A DNA stretch of 64,000 nucleotides from an uncultured Prevotella sp. (GTDB taxonomy: Bacteria > Bacteroidota > Bacteroidia > Bacteroidales > Bacteroidaceae): positions 1-64,000 of the forward strand of contig CAMHAM010000016.1 of the NCBI GenBank assembly GCA_946183415.1, given 5' to 3'. Below the pieces are notes generated by a model, which had not been told where the DNA came from, searched no databases, and saw nothing but the letters and a program-made list of their open reading frames with translations. The translations under genes were made by a program, and so were the position numbers. Shown piece after piece: positions 1-8,965 of this stretch (its first letter is position 1; every line of letters begins with the position of its first letter).

Positions 1-1
1 C

Positions 2-1555
2 CAGAGCGCGAACGGTCAACAAAGCCAGAGCACGAACAGCCAGCAGAGCCAAGGAGCGCAACAAACTGACAGCAATCAGCAAGGTTCAAGCAATCAGCAA
101 GGTTCTGGCAATCAACAAAATATTGGCAGCCAACAGAACGCTGGCAGCCAACAGCATCAGGCCAATCATGCTCTACAAAATGGCGAGAGTCAGCAGGGAA
201 ACAACAACCTACAGACCAACAATACTCAGCAGAGTCAGAATGTTCAGCAGAGTCAGAATGTTCAGCAGAGCCAGAATGGACAACAGGGACAGAATGCTCA
301 GCAGAATCAAAATGTTCAGCAGAATCAAAATAGCAATGCCCAGCAGGTTAATAACAGCCTGCAAAATGTTGACGGTCAACAAGGACAAGGCACTAATGTT
401 CAGCAAAACAAAGACTCTGGTGTTCAGCAAAACAATGCCTCTGGTGCTCAGCAGGGCCAAGGAAAGAACTCTGCTGCGAAGACTGCAGCCATAGCAGGAG
501 CTGCTGCTGTAGTCGGAGGAGCCGCCGTTATTGGAAGTGCTGCTGCCATCAAGGGCGCAGGAAGTCCACAAAGTACAAGCAACCAGCAAGGCCCAGGAAA
601 TCAGCAAGGCCCAGGCAGCCAGCAAGGTTCAGGCAATCAGCAAGGTTCTGGCAGTCAGCAAGGAGCAAGCAGTCAGCAGAGTTCAGGCAGTCTGCAGCAA
701 AATGCCACTGGTCAGCAGACTCAAGCCAATAATGCACAGCAGGCTCAAAACACGAATTCACAACAAGCTCAAAACACAAGCGGCCAGCAAAGCCAGAGTG
801 CGAGCAACCAGCAAAGCCAAGGAACGCAACAAACAGCCAGCAGTCAGCAAGGCAACAACAATCAGCAAGGTTCTGGCAGTCAGCAAAATTCAGGCAATCA
901 ACAAGGTTCTGGCAATCAACAAGGACAAGGCAATCAACAAAATATTGGCAGCCAACAGAACGCTAGCAGCCAACAGCAGGCCAATCATGCTCAACAAAAT
1001 GGCGAAAGTCAGCAAGGAAGCAACGACCTACAGACCAACAATACTCAGCAAAGTCAGAATGTTCAGCAGAGCCACGGCGTTTATGGTAATCCAAACCAAG
1101 GAACGCAACAAAGTGTCAACATCCAGCAAAGTTATAGCAATCAGCACAGCACAAGAGTGAGAACGTTCACTGGTACTGCTGCAGTATTCGGAGGTGCTGC
1201 AGTCATAGGAGGTGTGGCAGCAAGTGCTGCTGTCATAAAGGGAACAAGCAATGCGCAGAGCACAAACGCCCAGCAGGAGCCAAGCACCCAACAGGGGGCA
1301 AACGACCAGCAGGAGCCAAGCACCCAGCAGAGCATCAACGCTCTGCAAGAGCCCAACGACAAACAAGACGACAAGCCCACGTTCACTGAGAACAAGGTAG
1401 GCGACATCTCACCCGATGAAGTAGATGATTTCAAGAAGAGATATCACATAAACGGTATCCTCGATCTTGTAAAGCTTGCAGACAATCCAACCTCCATACA
1501 ATCGCGAAGAGACTGGTGGATATTGGAGATGCTCCGGAGATTATTAGGTAGATAG
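2..1555 (+). CDS. Q/N/S/G-rich prion-like repeat protein with two hydrophobic segments (5' end outside window)
   Basis: Frame 2 is open from the first bases to a TAG at 1553-1555, about 517 codons, with no start inside the low-complexity part, so the gene begins upstream of the window. The protein is dominated by Gln, Asn, Ser and Gly in units such as SQQGSGNQQ, NVQQSQ and GNQQGQG. Two Ala/Gly/Val-rich hydrophobic stretches lie near residues 160-185 (around 478-560) and 386-410 (1157-1245); each is followed by a Lys-Gly and looks like a glycine-zipper membrane or amyloid segment. A roughly 140-bp block at 114-253 is repeated almost exactly at 936-1074, so the protein is built from long duplications. 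The last ~50 residues are ordinary (PDEVDDFKKRYHINGILDLV, then a Trp/Arg-rich end) and may be a small helical domain. The next gene starts 33 bases downstream, suggesting co-expression. I do not recognise a family; surface, secreted or aggregating scaffold roles are guesses. Confidence 0.8.
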   Translation, partial: QSANGQQSQSTNSQQSQGAQQTDSNQQGSSNQQGSGNQQNIGSQQNAGSQQHQANHALQNGESQQGNNNLQTNNTQQSQNVQQSQNVQQSQNGQQGQNAQQNQNVQQNQNSNAQQVNNSLQNVDGQQGQGTNVQQNKDSGVQQNNASGAQQGQGKNSAAKTAAIAGAAAVVGGAAVIGSAAAIKGAGSPQSTSNQQGPGNQQGPGSQQGSGNQQGSGSQQGASSQQSSGSLQQNATGQQTQANNAQQAQNTNSQQAQNTSGQQSQSASNQQSQGTQQTASSQQGNNNQQGSGSQQNSGNQQGSGNQQGQGNQQNIGSQQNASSQQQANHAQQNGESQQGSNDLQTNNTQQSQNVQQSHGVYGNPNQGTQQSVNIQQSYSNQHSTRVRTFTGTAAVFGGAAVIGGVAASAAVIKGTSNAQSTNAQQEPSTQQGANDQQEPSTQQSINALQEPNDKQDDKPTFTENKVGDISPDEVDDFKKRYHINGILDLVKLADNPTSIQSRRDWWILEMLRRLLGR

Positions 1556-1588
1556 CCTCATTAACAATTTGAAAAAATACATACGAAT

Positions 1589-3565
1589 ATGGCAGACTAT
1601 ATATTTGACAGTTGGAAGAAACTGATGACGGACTTCCGTCAGAGCGTGCAAAAAGACTTGGAGGAAATTCATGCCCAGAAACAGGCTGTACAGCAGATGA
1701 AGGCCGAGATATTCAGCAGGATGGACAGTGGCCGCTATTACCGTGACCCTGAGCGTATCGTTATCTCCGCTCCAGAGATTGTGATCGGCAACGTGGACTA
1801 CAGCGGCGACCTGATGGGCGGCAGCAGTACGGTGATTGTCAAAGGCAACGCCCTTGCACTTGACGGCGTAGGCAACGACGGACAGGTCATTACCCGTGCC
1901 CCCAGAATCCGCCAAACCGCCGTCAATCCCGGTATCGACGGTCAGGAGAATATTGTGTGCAGCACCTCAGAGATTGTCAATCAGGCCTGCGGCATCGTCA
2001 TCCAGAGCAACAACTCCACCGATGCCTTCTCGCAAGGCCCGGCAGAGATTGACGGTAAGGGCGGCATCCGCATCCATGCCGACCAGAGCCTGCAGCTCTC
2101 GGCTTCCTCTTCATGCGAGCGACGCAAGGAGATGATTGAGAAGAGAGTCAAATCGCTAGATAGCAGGATCAAGGACATGGAGAATGAAGCTGACAACAAA
2201 ATGAAGTCAGTGGAGAAATGCCTGAAAGCTATGAAGGAATTGCTGGACCGGGAGGATCAGCTCAACCAGGAAGGCGGTTTTGCAGTACGTCAGAACACCA
2301 AGGGTATTGAATTCGTCCATGACACCATAGACAAGCTCCTCCCCACCCTTTATCAGGAAACGCTCAGCTTTATCCGTACCGTTTCCTCTCTCGCTGAGGC
2401 CAACCGCACCAAGAAGGCCATTGAGACAGAGAAGAGCAAGATGCCCGAGGAAAAAACATTCAGGCAAGGTGCTACCAATGCCCACATGAACATCGTGGCA
2501 GAGCAGATCAACATGGCCACGCTCGACGGTGACAACTATCTGCACACCAATGCCGAGGCCGGCGTCAACATCAGGACTCCGCAGATGGACATCAACATGA
2601 CCGATGCCTACAATAAGCTGATAAAGGGCGGCAGCCTCAATGTGACGGCAGAGAACGTGATGATGTCGTCATTAGAGGCTACGGATGATGCCAAGGAATA
2701 TTATGCCAAGGGCTCATTCAATGTCTACTCAAAGGACATCGGACTGGTATCGATGGACTTCAAGAAGACAGACGACTATACAAGACTGGCTGAGAAAAAC
2801 CTGACACAAGACGGTTCCGTCATGGTGACGGCAAAGAAAGTCCAGGTAAGTACCTGTAATCCTAAAGACATCAAGTACGACTCAAGCGGCAAGAAGACCT
2901 CTGGCGAATACAATGCCGAGGGTGACGTGATTTTCAACACCAAGAATCTGATGGTAGAAAGTCTCGACTACCAAGTCGCAGACGGCAAGCTGAAGGTGAA
3001 AGCCCAGACGGCAGACAGTAGTGTGTCGGTACGTACAGAGAAGACCACCATACTCTCTGCTGATGCCGAGGGCAAGTCAACAGGTAGCATCACAGCTAAT
3101 GCAAAGGCTATCAGCGTGAAATCGATGGATGTCAACAAAGACAGTCTGGAAGACGCTGCATTGGCACAAGGCAGTACGATGACACTCGTATCTGAGAAGA
3201 TGTACGTGGGTTCGAAGTCCGACAAGGAAAAGAGCAAGAAGGTACAGATGGTATCTGAGGAGATCGGTGCCTTCGCTGACAACACTTTCGAGGCCCAGCA
3301 AGGCAACGGCAAGGCCACGCTACAGCTCGACGGCGGCAAGGCCTCAGTGGGTGGCGACAAGACGCAGGTATACGGCGAGACGACCATCAATGCCAAGACG
3401 GAAATCAAAGTCGAACTCAAGACACCCAAGGCGACTATCGACGACCTCGAAGTCAAGTCATCGTTCAAGTCACCCAACATCAAGGACGGCATCGCTGTTC
3501 CCAAGGCCGGTGCAGGTGGCAGCCTGAGTCCCAAGCTGAAGAAAGAGGACGCGCCAAAGAAATAA
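1589..3565 (+). CDS. Large beta-strand-repeat/coiled-coil structural protein, unknown function
   Basis: The 658-residue protein has no signal peptide. Residues 1-45 are a charged helix (FDSWKKLMTDFRQSV). About residues 55-175 are beta-rich (RIVISAPEIVIGNVDYSG, GGIRIHADQSLQLSA). Residues 180-290 are strongly charged coiled coil. From about 295 to the end there are repeated alternating strands (MNIVAEQINMATLDG, GSLNVTAENVMMSS, GSVMVTAKKVQVST, GSITANAKAISVKS, GSTMTLVSEKMYVG), ending with DGGKASVGGDKTQVYGETTI and a Pro/Lys-rich tail. This strand pattern resembles beta-helical spike or needle proteins such as the C-terminal part of VgrG, so a role in a contractile secretion apparatus is possible but unproven, since no other Tss gene is visible. 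It lies 33 bases after the Q/N-rich gene and 36 bases before the response regulator. Confidence 0.75.
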   Translation: MADYIFDSWKKLMTDFRQSVQKDLEEIHAQKQAVQQMKAEIFSRMDSGRYYRDPERIVISAPEIVIGNVDYSGDLMGGSSTVIVKGNALALDGVGNDGQVITRAPRIRQTAVNPGIDGQENIVCSTSEIVNQACGIVIQSNNSTDAFSQGPAEIDGKGGIRIHADQSLQLSASSSCERRKEMIEKRVKSLDSRIKDMENEADNKMKSVEKCLKAMKELLDREDQLNQEGGFAVRQNTKGIEFVHDTIDKLLPTLYQETLSFIRTVSSLAEANRTKKAIETEKSKMPEEKTFRQGATNAHMNIVAEQINMATLDGDNYLHTNAEAGVNIRTPQMDINMTDAYNKLIKGGSLNVTAENVMMSSLEATDDAKEYYAKGSFNVYSKDIGLVSMDFKKTDDYTRLAEKNLTQDGSVMVTAKKVQVSTCNPKDIKYDSSGKKTSGEYNAEGDVIFNTKNLMVESLDYQVADGKLKVKAQTADSSVSVRTEKTTILSADAEGKSTGSITANAKAISVKSMDVNKDSLEDAALAQGSTMTLVSEKMYVGSKSDKEKSKKVQMVSEEIGAFADNTFEAQQGNGKATLQLDGGKASVGGDKTQVYGETTINAKTEIKVELKTPKATIDDLEVKSSFKSPNIKDGIAVPKAGAGGSLSPKLKKEDAPKK

Positions 3566-3601
3566 GGAACCAGATATACTATCGCATTAAGATTGTAGAT
3601 A

Positions 3602-4774
3602 ATGGCAACTGTGAAGATATTGAGTGTTGACGACGAACCTGCCATTGAAGTGCTGCAGAGACAGTATTTCAGGCGGAAGATCCGTAGCGGAGAATATGAG
3701 TTCTTTTTCGCCCACAACGGCCTGGAGGCTCTCGCCATTATAGGCGATAACCCGGATATCGAGATTATTCTCTGCGACATCAACATGCCAGAGATGGACG
3801 GCCTGACGCTCCTGGCCCATGTGAACAAGATACAGAACCCTGCCCTACGCGTCATCATGGTGAGTGCCTATGGCGACATGGAGAACATCCGTATAGCGAT
3901 GAACAATGGCGCGTTCGACTTCGCCACCAAGCCCATCGACATGGATGACCTCAGCAGAACCATTGAGAAGGCTATCGAGCAGATCAACTATGTCCACGGG
4001 GCGCAGAAAGAGCACAAGCAGTTAGAGTCGCTGAAAAAAGACCTCACTCTGGCCAGCGAGATCCAGCAGTATTTCCTGCCAAGAGAGTTCCCCCCCTTCC
4101 CAGAAGACAGCGACAAGCTCGACATCTATGCCTCGATGGAGGCGGCCAAGAATGTCGGTGGCGACTTCTACGACTTCTTCCGCATAGATGATGACCATAT
4201 CGCCTTAGTCATAGCCGATGTGTGCGGCAAAGGCATCCCCGCAGCCCTGTTTATGGCTGTGAGCCGAATGATCATACGTACAAAAGGCACGCAGGGACTT
4301 AGTGCCGCTGAGTGCATGACAGAGTCGAACCATCTGCTGACCGCCTATTCGGTGGACTATATGTTCGTCACCGTATTCTACGCCATCTACAACACAAGGA
4401 CAGGTTTGGTCAACTATTGCAATGCAGGGCATACCCTGCCCTACCTGCTGCATGCCAACGGCACGGTCGAGCCACTGCCAAGGAAGATGAAGAATCCAAT
4501 GGTGGGAGCTATCAAAGGTGTGGAGTATAAGGAGGACAGCATACAGCTTGAGCATGGCGACATACTGGTAATGTATACCGATGGTGTCACCGAAGCCATG
4601 AACACTGAAGGAGAAGAAATGGGTATCGGACGGCTGGAAGACATGCTCAGCCATACAACCGGTATGAGTAGCTGCCGGCAAGTCATAGAGACCATCAAGA
4701 CGGGTATCGCCAATTTTGTAAACGGAGCCGAACAGAGTGACGACATCACTATGTTAGTACTTACAAGGAAGTGA
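3602..4774 (+). CDS. Response regulator with C-terminal SpoIIE/RsbU-type PP2C phosphatase
   Basis: The 390-residue protein has an N-terminal receiver domain (residues 1-125) with the acidic pair D10/D11, phospho-acceptor D59 (LCDINMPEMDG), S88 and K110. A short helical linker leads to a SpoIIE-type PP2C phosphatase (residues ~155-390) with the metal-binding motifs GGDFYDFF, DVCGKGIPAALFMA, YTDGVTEA and the final SDDITMLVL. Such proteins dephosphorylate a STAS anti-anti-sigma protein in response to receiver phosphorylation. No STAS gene is present here; the only RsbW-like ATPase domain in the window is fused to the MATE protein at 16631-18394. Its stop overlaps the next start (GTGA), so it is translationally coupled to the propeller gene and belongs to the same operon as the sensor at 6336. 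Confidence 0.93.
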   Translation: MATVKILSVDDEPAIEVLQRQYFRRKIRSGEYEFFFAHNGLEALAIIGDNPDIEIILCDINMPEMDGLTLLAHVNKIQNPALRVIMVSAYGDMENIRIAMNNGAFDFATKPIDMDDLSRTIEKAIEQINYVHGAQKEHKQLESLKKDLTLASEIQQYFLPREFPPFPEDSDKLDIYASMEAAKNVGGDFYDFFRIDDDHIALVIADVCGKGIPAALFMAVSRMIIRTKGTQGLSAAECMTESNHLLTAYSVDYMFVTVFYAIYNTRTGLVNYCNAGHTLPYLLHANGTVEPLPRKMKNPMVGAIKGVEYKEDSIQLEHGDILVMYTDGVTEAMNTEGEEMGIGRLEDMLSHTTGMSSCRQVIETIKTGIANFVNGAEQSDDITMLVLTRK

Positions 4775-6336
4775 AAATTGAAAAGCTGGTCATAGGGTGC
4801 TTAGGAGGCCTGCTGATAGCATTTGCAGCAGGCGGCTCCTACATGCATCGCAACGACGGTGAGCGGATCAGCGAACTGGAATCACAGCTTGGCGTCCTGA
4901 AAAAGCAAGAGGAGAAATCGGATGTAGACCGGCGCGTTAGCCAACAGATGGAGAAGATAGCCAACGGTCAGCAGATCCTGGCAGAGGAGCGCAGCCGTGA
5001 AGCCATCAGACAGGCAGAGATCGCACAGGCGGCCACCCTGCGCTCTGAGGCCGACCGCGAGAAGGCGCTAAGGGCCCAGGCCGCAGCAGAGGTCTCAGCT
5101 GAAGAGGCGAAGAACTCCTACCTGATGGCCGAGCAGCAGCGCCAGGAAGCTGACAACCAGCGCCGCCAGGCTGAACATGCCAAGCTCGTAGCCGACACCC
5201 TGAGCTACACCTCCCTGGGGCGTACTCTTGGTACGCAGTCGTACACCATCCTCCTCAGCGGCGACAAGGAGATTGGCAACATGCTGGCCTATGCCGCCTA
5301 CCTCTACACCAGCAACTATGGCGGCGACCTCTACAACCCCTCGGTGTTTCAAGCCCTGATACAGGCGGCAGGAGGCAGGCGCAGCTGGGCCGTCCACGAC
5401 AGCAGGATCTCCAGCATAGAAATATCTCCGAAGGACGGCAGCCTGCTGTCTGTGGGAACATACGGCGAATTCTTTGTCAACAGGATCAAGGGCGACCAGA
5501 TAAGGACTTCACGCCTGATGGATGACAAGAACTATTGCTTCAGGGATATCTACGTGACTGAAAATGGCAAAAGCTATGCCGTCAGCCACACCGGTCACTT
5601 GGTAATCGCCAATGGTAACCAGACGCAGATTGTCTATCTGGAGAATGTCAACCGTCCATTCAGCCTTGAGGACATGCATGACGGGCGCCAGCTGCTGATT
5701 ATCGGTGAAAACAGCATGGCCCTACTCGACGTCGCTACAGACAAAGTTATCAGTACGCGTCGCATCGGCTTTAGTGTCGTCTGCACCAGCAAGCGCGGCA
5801 ACAAGCCTCTGCTTTTCGACAACCACGGACGGATGCACCTCGTCAACGGCTTAGACCAGGTGACAAGCGAGAAGATTCCCGTACCCGGGCAGGTCTCTGC
5901 CTACGAATACAGCCAGAAGGATCGCCTGACAGCCTACGGCATGACTGACGGCACCATCTGGATGATCGACGGCAGTGGAAAGGCACACAAGCTTGTAGGC
6001 CACTTGTCGAAGGTGACCAAGATGCGGCTGCATGGCAAGCGGCTCTATTCTTCAAGCAACGATGGCAAGCTGCTCTTTTGGATGACTGGCGACATGCAAA
6101 TCAAGCCCATCACGCTGTTCCAGTCCAGCAGCTGGCTTACCGACTTCACCTTCAGCCGCAACGAGGACTACATCTTGATGGGCGAGAAAGACGGCACCAT
6201 CAGCGAATACCTCATCTCTCTGCCCAAAATTGCCCAGCGCATCCGCCAGAACGTGAAACGCAACTTCACACAGGAGGAATGGGAATACTATGTGGGAAAG
6301 GGAATACCGTATATGGCAGTAAAAAGTGAAAGGTAA
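4771..6336 (+). CDS. Membrane-anchored coiled-coil beta-propeller (WD40-like) protein
   Basis: The start is GTG at 4771, overlapping the upstream stop as GTGA. The 521-residue protein has an N-terminal transmembrane segment (LVIGCLGGLLIAFAAGG), then about 120 residues of Ala/Glu/Arg-rich coiled coil (residues ~30-150), then a block with YTILLSGDKEIGNMLAYAAY that matches the linker of effector-type WD40 proteins, and finally a degenerate propeller (residues ~205-495; HDSRISSIEISPKDG, GHLSKVTKMRLHGKRLYSSS, DGKLLFWM). The C-terminus carries RNFTQEEWEYYVGKGIPY, close to the (N/R)LTxEEWxxYxG tail found in many bacterial WD40 signalling proteins. It is probably a periplasmic or cytoplasmic-face sensor or scaffold for the flanking SpoIIE and sensor-kinase genes; that is inferred from context. 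Confidence 0.85.
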   Translation: MKIEKLVIGCLGGLLIAFAAGGSYMHRNDGERISELESQLGVLKKQEEKSDVDRRVSQQMEKIANGQQILAEERSREAIRQAEIAQAATLRSEADREKALRAQAAAEVSAEEAKNSYLMAEQQRQEADNQRRQAEHAKLVADTLSYTSLGRTLGTQSYTILLSGDKEIGNMLAYAAYLYTSNYGGDLYNPSVFQALIQAAGGRRSWAVHDSRISSIEISPKDGSLLSVGTYGEFFVNRIKGDQIRTSRLMDDKNYCFRDIYVTENGKSYAVSHTGHLVIANGNQTQIVYLENVNRPFSLEDMHDGRQLLIIGENSMALLDVATDKVISTRRIGFSVVCTSKRGNKPLLFDNHGRMHLVNGLDQVTSEKIPVPGQVSAYEYSQKDRLTAYGMTDGTIWMIDGSGKAHKLVGHLSKVTKMRLHGKRLYSSSNDGKLLFWMTGDMQIKPITLFQSSSWLTDFTFSRNEDYILMGEKDGTISEYLISLPKIAQRIRQNVKRNFTQEEWEYYVGKGIPYMAVKSER

Positions 6337-8957
6337 TGAATAGAAGAGACATGAAAGGAACGGGAAATATCGGCAGGGTGCTGTTGTGTACAGCATTCCT
6401 AGTATTTTTCACTTTTCATTTTTCACTTCTCACTTCTTCAGCACAAGGGCTCCCCTTAATCCGGAACTACGCGGCTGCCGAGTATGGCGGGCATAACCGT
6501 AACTTTGACATCGAGATTGGCGATGACGGTACGATATTCGTAGCCAACTTTGAGGGGGTACTCTACTACGACCGCGCCCAGTGGCGCATCATCCGCGCGC
6601 CCGAGAAGAATCGCGTCACGGCACTCCATCGTGACAGCAGGAACACCATCTGGGCGGGCGGCTATAACTTCATGGCCCGCCTGAAGAAAGAGCCTAATGG
6701 TGAATTGTCCATACAAAGGGTAAGCCAGGAAGGGCTGTTCGAAGGCGATGTGCAGGAAATCTTCGAAGACGGGGGGGCACTGTACTTCGTAGTCAGTGAC
6801 GGCAGCCTCTACCAAGTGAGCAACGACAAGGTATCACTGAAGGGGCACAAGAATGTCGCGCAGAAAGACACGACACAGATCTTGACGCTCGAAGGCAGGC
6901 TCCAGGTAATTGTCAAGAGGAACGACGGCCTTCTGATTACCGACAGCCTCGGCCGTGAGCTATTTACCATCACAGAGGCCAATGGTCTCTGTTCCAACCA
7001 AGTGTCGCACGTGGCCTACGACCGTCATGGCGTGCTTTGGGGGGCAACGGCACATGGCGTCTTCGCTGTCGAGCTGCCATCGGTCTATAGCTACATCTTA
7101 CCCAAGGACGGCCTGACGGGTGAAGTTCAGGCCATCGCTGCCTACAACGGCAACATGTATATCGGCGACACGAACGGCTTAATGGAGGTTGCATCGCACC
7201 AATGCCGGCGCATAGCCGACATCAACAATATCTGCTGGAAATTGTGTCCAAGCCCTGCCGGACTACTCGCTGCCACCTCCAGCGGCATCTACAGGATTGC
7301 AGCAAATGGCAGCGCCAGCAGGCTCACCTCAAATGCCACCACCGCCCTGCTGGTTGACGGCGACAAAGTATATGCGGGTGAGCCCGACGGAGTCTACGCC
7401 TATCAATTAGGGCATGCACAGGGTGAAAAGATCAACGACCTCCCCTTGGTGACGGACATCCGTAAGGACACGCATGGCAAGCTTTGGCTCAAGAACGTGA
7501 ATGGCCGCACTGTTGGCAATGAGCCGACAAAGGAGAAAGACCCTGTCTCAAGCTTGCCCCGCCATCTGCTCATGCCCATCAGGAATCTGAAAATCACAAC
7601 TCAATACCAGCATGGCAGTCAGGTATGGGTTGGCGGAGATGAGATACTTACCGTCATTGACACTGCACAAGAAGACCTTGCCAAGCTCTCCAGCAGCCAG
7701 ACAATCCGCTTCTGCTCTATCGTCCTGGGCAACGACAGCGTGCTGTGGGGCGGTTTTGGCGAAATGCCAGAGACACTCCGCGAGTTAGACAGCGACGAGC
7801 GGCATCTGCACTTCCACTATGCCCTCAACTATGCGCCGCTCACAGGCAGGACCCTCTACCGCTACCGCTTGAACAACAGCTCATGGAGCGAGTGGAGCAA
7901 GAAGCAAAGCGTGGAGTTCCTGAACCACCCCTACGGCTCGTACACCCTCTACGTACAGGCTCTGCTGGCCAACGGAGAACTGTCGGAGGTGGCTTCCGTT
8001 CACTTCGACATCGCCTATCCCCTGCCCATGCGATGGTATATGGTGGTGCTCTACATACTATGCCTCGCCTGCCTTTTCTATCTGCTGTTCCGTTACCGGC
8101 TGAAGAAACTCGAGAAGGACAAGGCCAAGCTGGAGCGCATCGTCGATGAACGTACTGCCGACTTGCGCAATGCCCAGCAGGAACTGATCCGCCAGGAGAG
8201 GATGGCCTCAGTGGGCAAGCTGACCAAAGGACTCGTTGACCGCATCCTCAACCCGATGAACTGTATCATCAACTTCTCAAAGATGTCCATCGACCTGCTG
8301 AAGGACCTCAAAGGCAACATCGAGAACAACAAGGACAAGATTGGCGAGGACGACTATCTGGATGCAGAGGATGTGCTCGGCATGCTGACTGGAAATCTGG
8401 AGAACGTAGACAAATTCGGACAGGATGCCACGCACATGCTCAAGGCGATGGAAGAGATACTGAAGTACCGGTCCAGCGACTATGTCGATATGGACTTGCT
8501 ACCGGTACTCCGACAAAGCGAGCAGATGCTTCGCAAGTATTTCGCAAAAGAAATAGAGCAGTATGGCATCCAAGCCAGTTTCGACCTTCCAGACGGCGCC
8601 ATGCCCATTCACGGTAATCCCGACATGCTCAAGAAGACGGTCATGAGTCTACTGGGCAATGCCGTCTATGCCGTGGCCAAGAAAGCCCAGCGCGTGACCT
8701 ACCATCCGGAGCTCTCGCTGAGCGCAACGATTGCTGACGGACGGTACATCCTGAGAATCCGCGACAACGGCATCGGCATAGAAGAGCAGATAATTGGGAA
8801 AATCTTCGACCCGTTCTTCACGACCAAGACTACGAGCGAGGGAGCAGGCATCGGACTCTACCTAAGCCGTGAGATCATCCAGAACCATGGCGGCGACATC
8901 AGTGTGGCATCCGTAAAAAATGAGTTTACTGAGTTTACTGTCACGCTGCCTCTATAA
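6336..8957 (+). CDS. Reg_prop/Y_Y_Y sensor histidine kinase-like protein lacking the phospho-acceptor His
   Basis: The start overlaps the upstream stop by one base (TAATG). The 873-residue protein has a signal sequence, a periplasmic double beta-propeller of Reg_prop type (residues ~40-480), a Y_Y_Y domain (~490-575; YRYRLNNSSWSEWS), one transmembrane helix near residues 580-600, a coiled coil (EKDKAKLERIVDERTADLR), a dimerisation helix and a full HATPase domain. The ATPase motifs are intact: LLGNAVYAVAKKA, RDNGIGIEEQIIGKIFDPFF and GAGIGLYLSREII. The H-box, which in relatives of the family reads GIAHEIKNPLN, is GLVDRILNPMN here, so residue 635 is Asp. It therefore cannot autophosphorylate in the usual way, although it may still bind ATP or act through a partner. 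The closely linked receiver-SpoIIE protein is the obvious output candidate. Confidence 0.9.
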   Translation: MNRRDMKGTGNIGRVLLCTAFLVFFTFHFSLLTSSAQGLPLIRNYAAAEYGGHNRNFDIEIGDDGTIFVANFEGVLYYDRAQWRIIRAPEKNRVTALHRDSRNTIWAGGYNFMARLKKEPNGELSIQRVSQEGLFEGDVQEIFEDGGALYFVVSDGSLYQVSNDKVSLKGHKNVAQKDTTQILTLEGRLQVIVKRNDGLLITDSLGRELFTITEANGLCSNQVSHVAYDRHGVLWGATAHGVFAVELPSVYSYILPKDGLTGEVQAIAAYNGNMYIGDTNGLMEVASHQCRRIADINNICWKLCPSPAGLLAATSSGIYRIAANGSASRLTSNATTALLVDGDKVYAGEPDGVYAYQLGHAQGEKINDLPLVTDIRKDTHGKLWLKNVNGRTVGNEPTKEKDPVSSLPRHLLMPIRNLKITTQYQHGSQVWVGGDEILTVIDTAQEDLAKLSSSQTIRFCSIVLGNDSVLWGGFGEMPETLRELDSDERHLHFHYALNYAPLTGRTLYRYRLNNSSWSEWSKKQSVEFLNHPYGSYTLYVQALLANGELSEVASVHFDIAYPLPMRWYMVVLYILCLACLFYLLFRYRLKKLEKDKAKLERIVDERTADLRNAQQELIRQERMASVGKLTKGLVDRILNPMNCIINFSKMSIDLLKDLKGNIENNKDKIGEDDYLDAEDVLGMLTGNLENVDKFGQDATHMLKAMEEILKYRSSDYVDMDLLPVLRQSEQMLRKYFAKEIEQYGIQASFDLPDGAMPIHGNPDMLKKTVMSLLGNAVYAVAKKAQRVTYHPELSLSATIADGRYILRIRDNGIGIEEQIIGKIFDPFFTTKTTSEGAGIGLYLSREIIQNHGGDISVASVKNEFTEFTVTLPL

Positions 8958-8965
8958 CAACGCTT

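Noticed and set aside
123..1160. Lys/Arg/Ser-rich and Leu/Ala-rich open frames on both strands in the repeat region
   Set aside because: They are shadows of the Q/N-rich frame, which is open throughout in frame 2; the shadows come from the repeated CAG/CAA codons.
1589..3565. Assignment as a VgrG spike protein
   Set aside because: Strand repeats are similar in style, but no gp27/gp5 domains or other secretion genes are visible, so I kept it as unknown.
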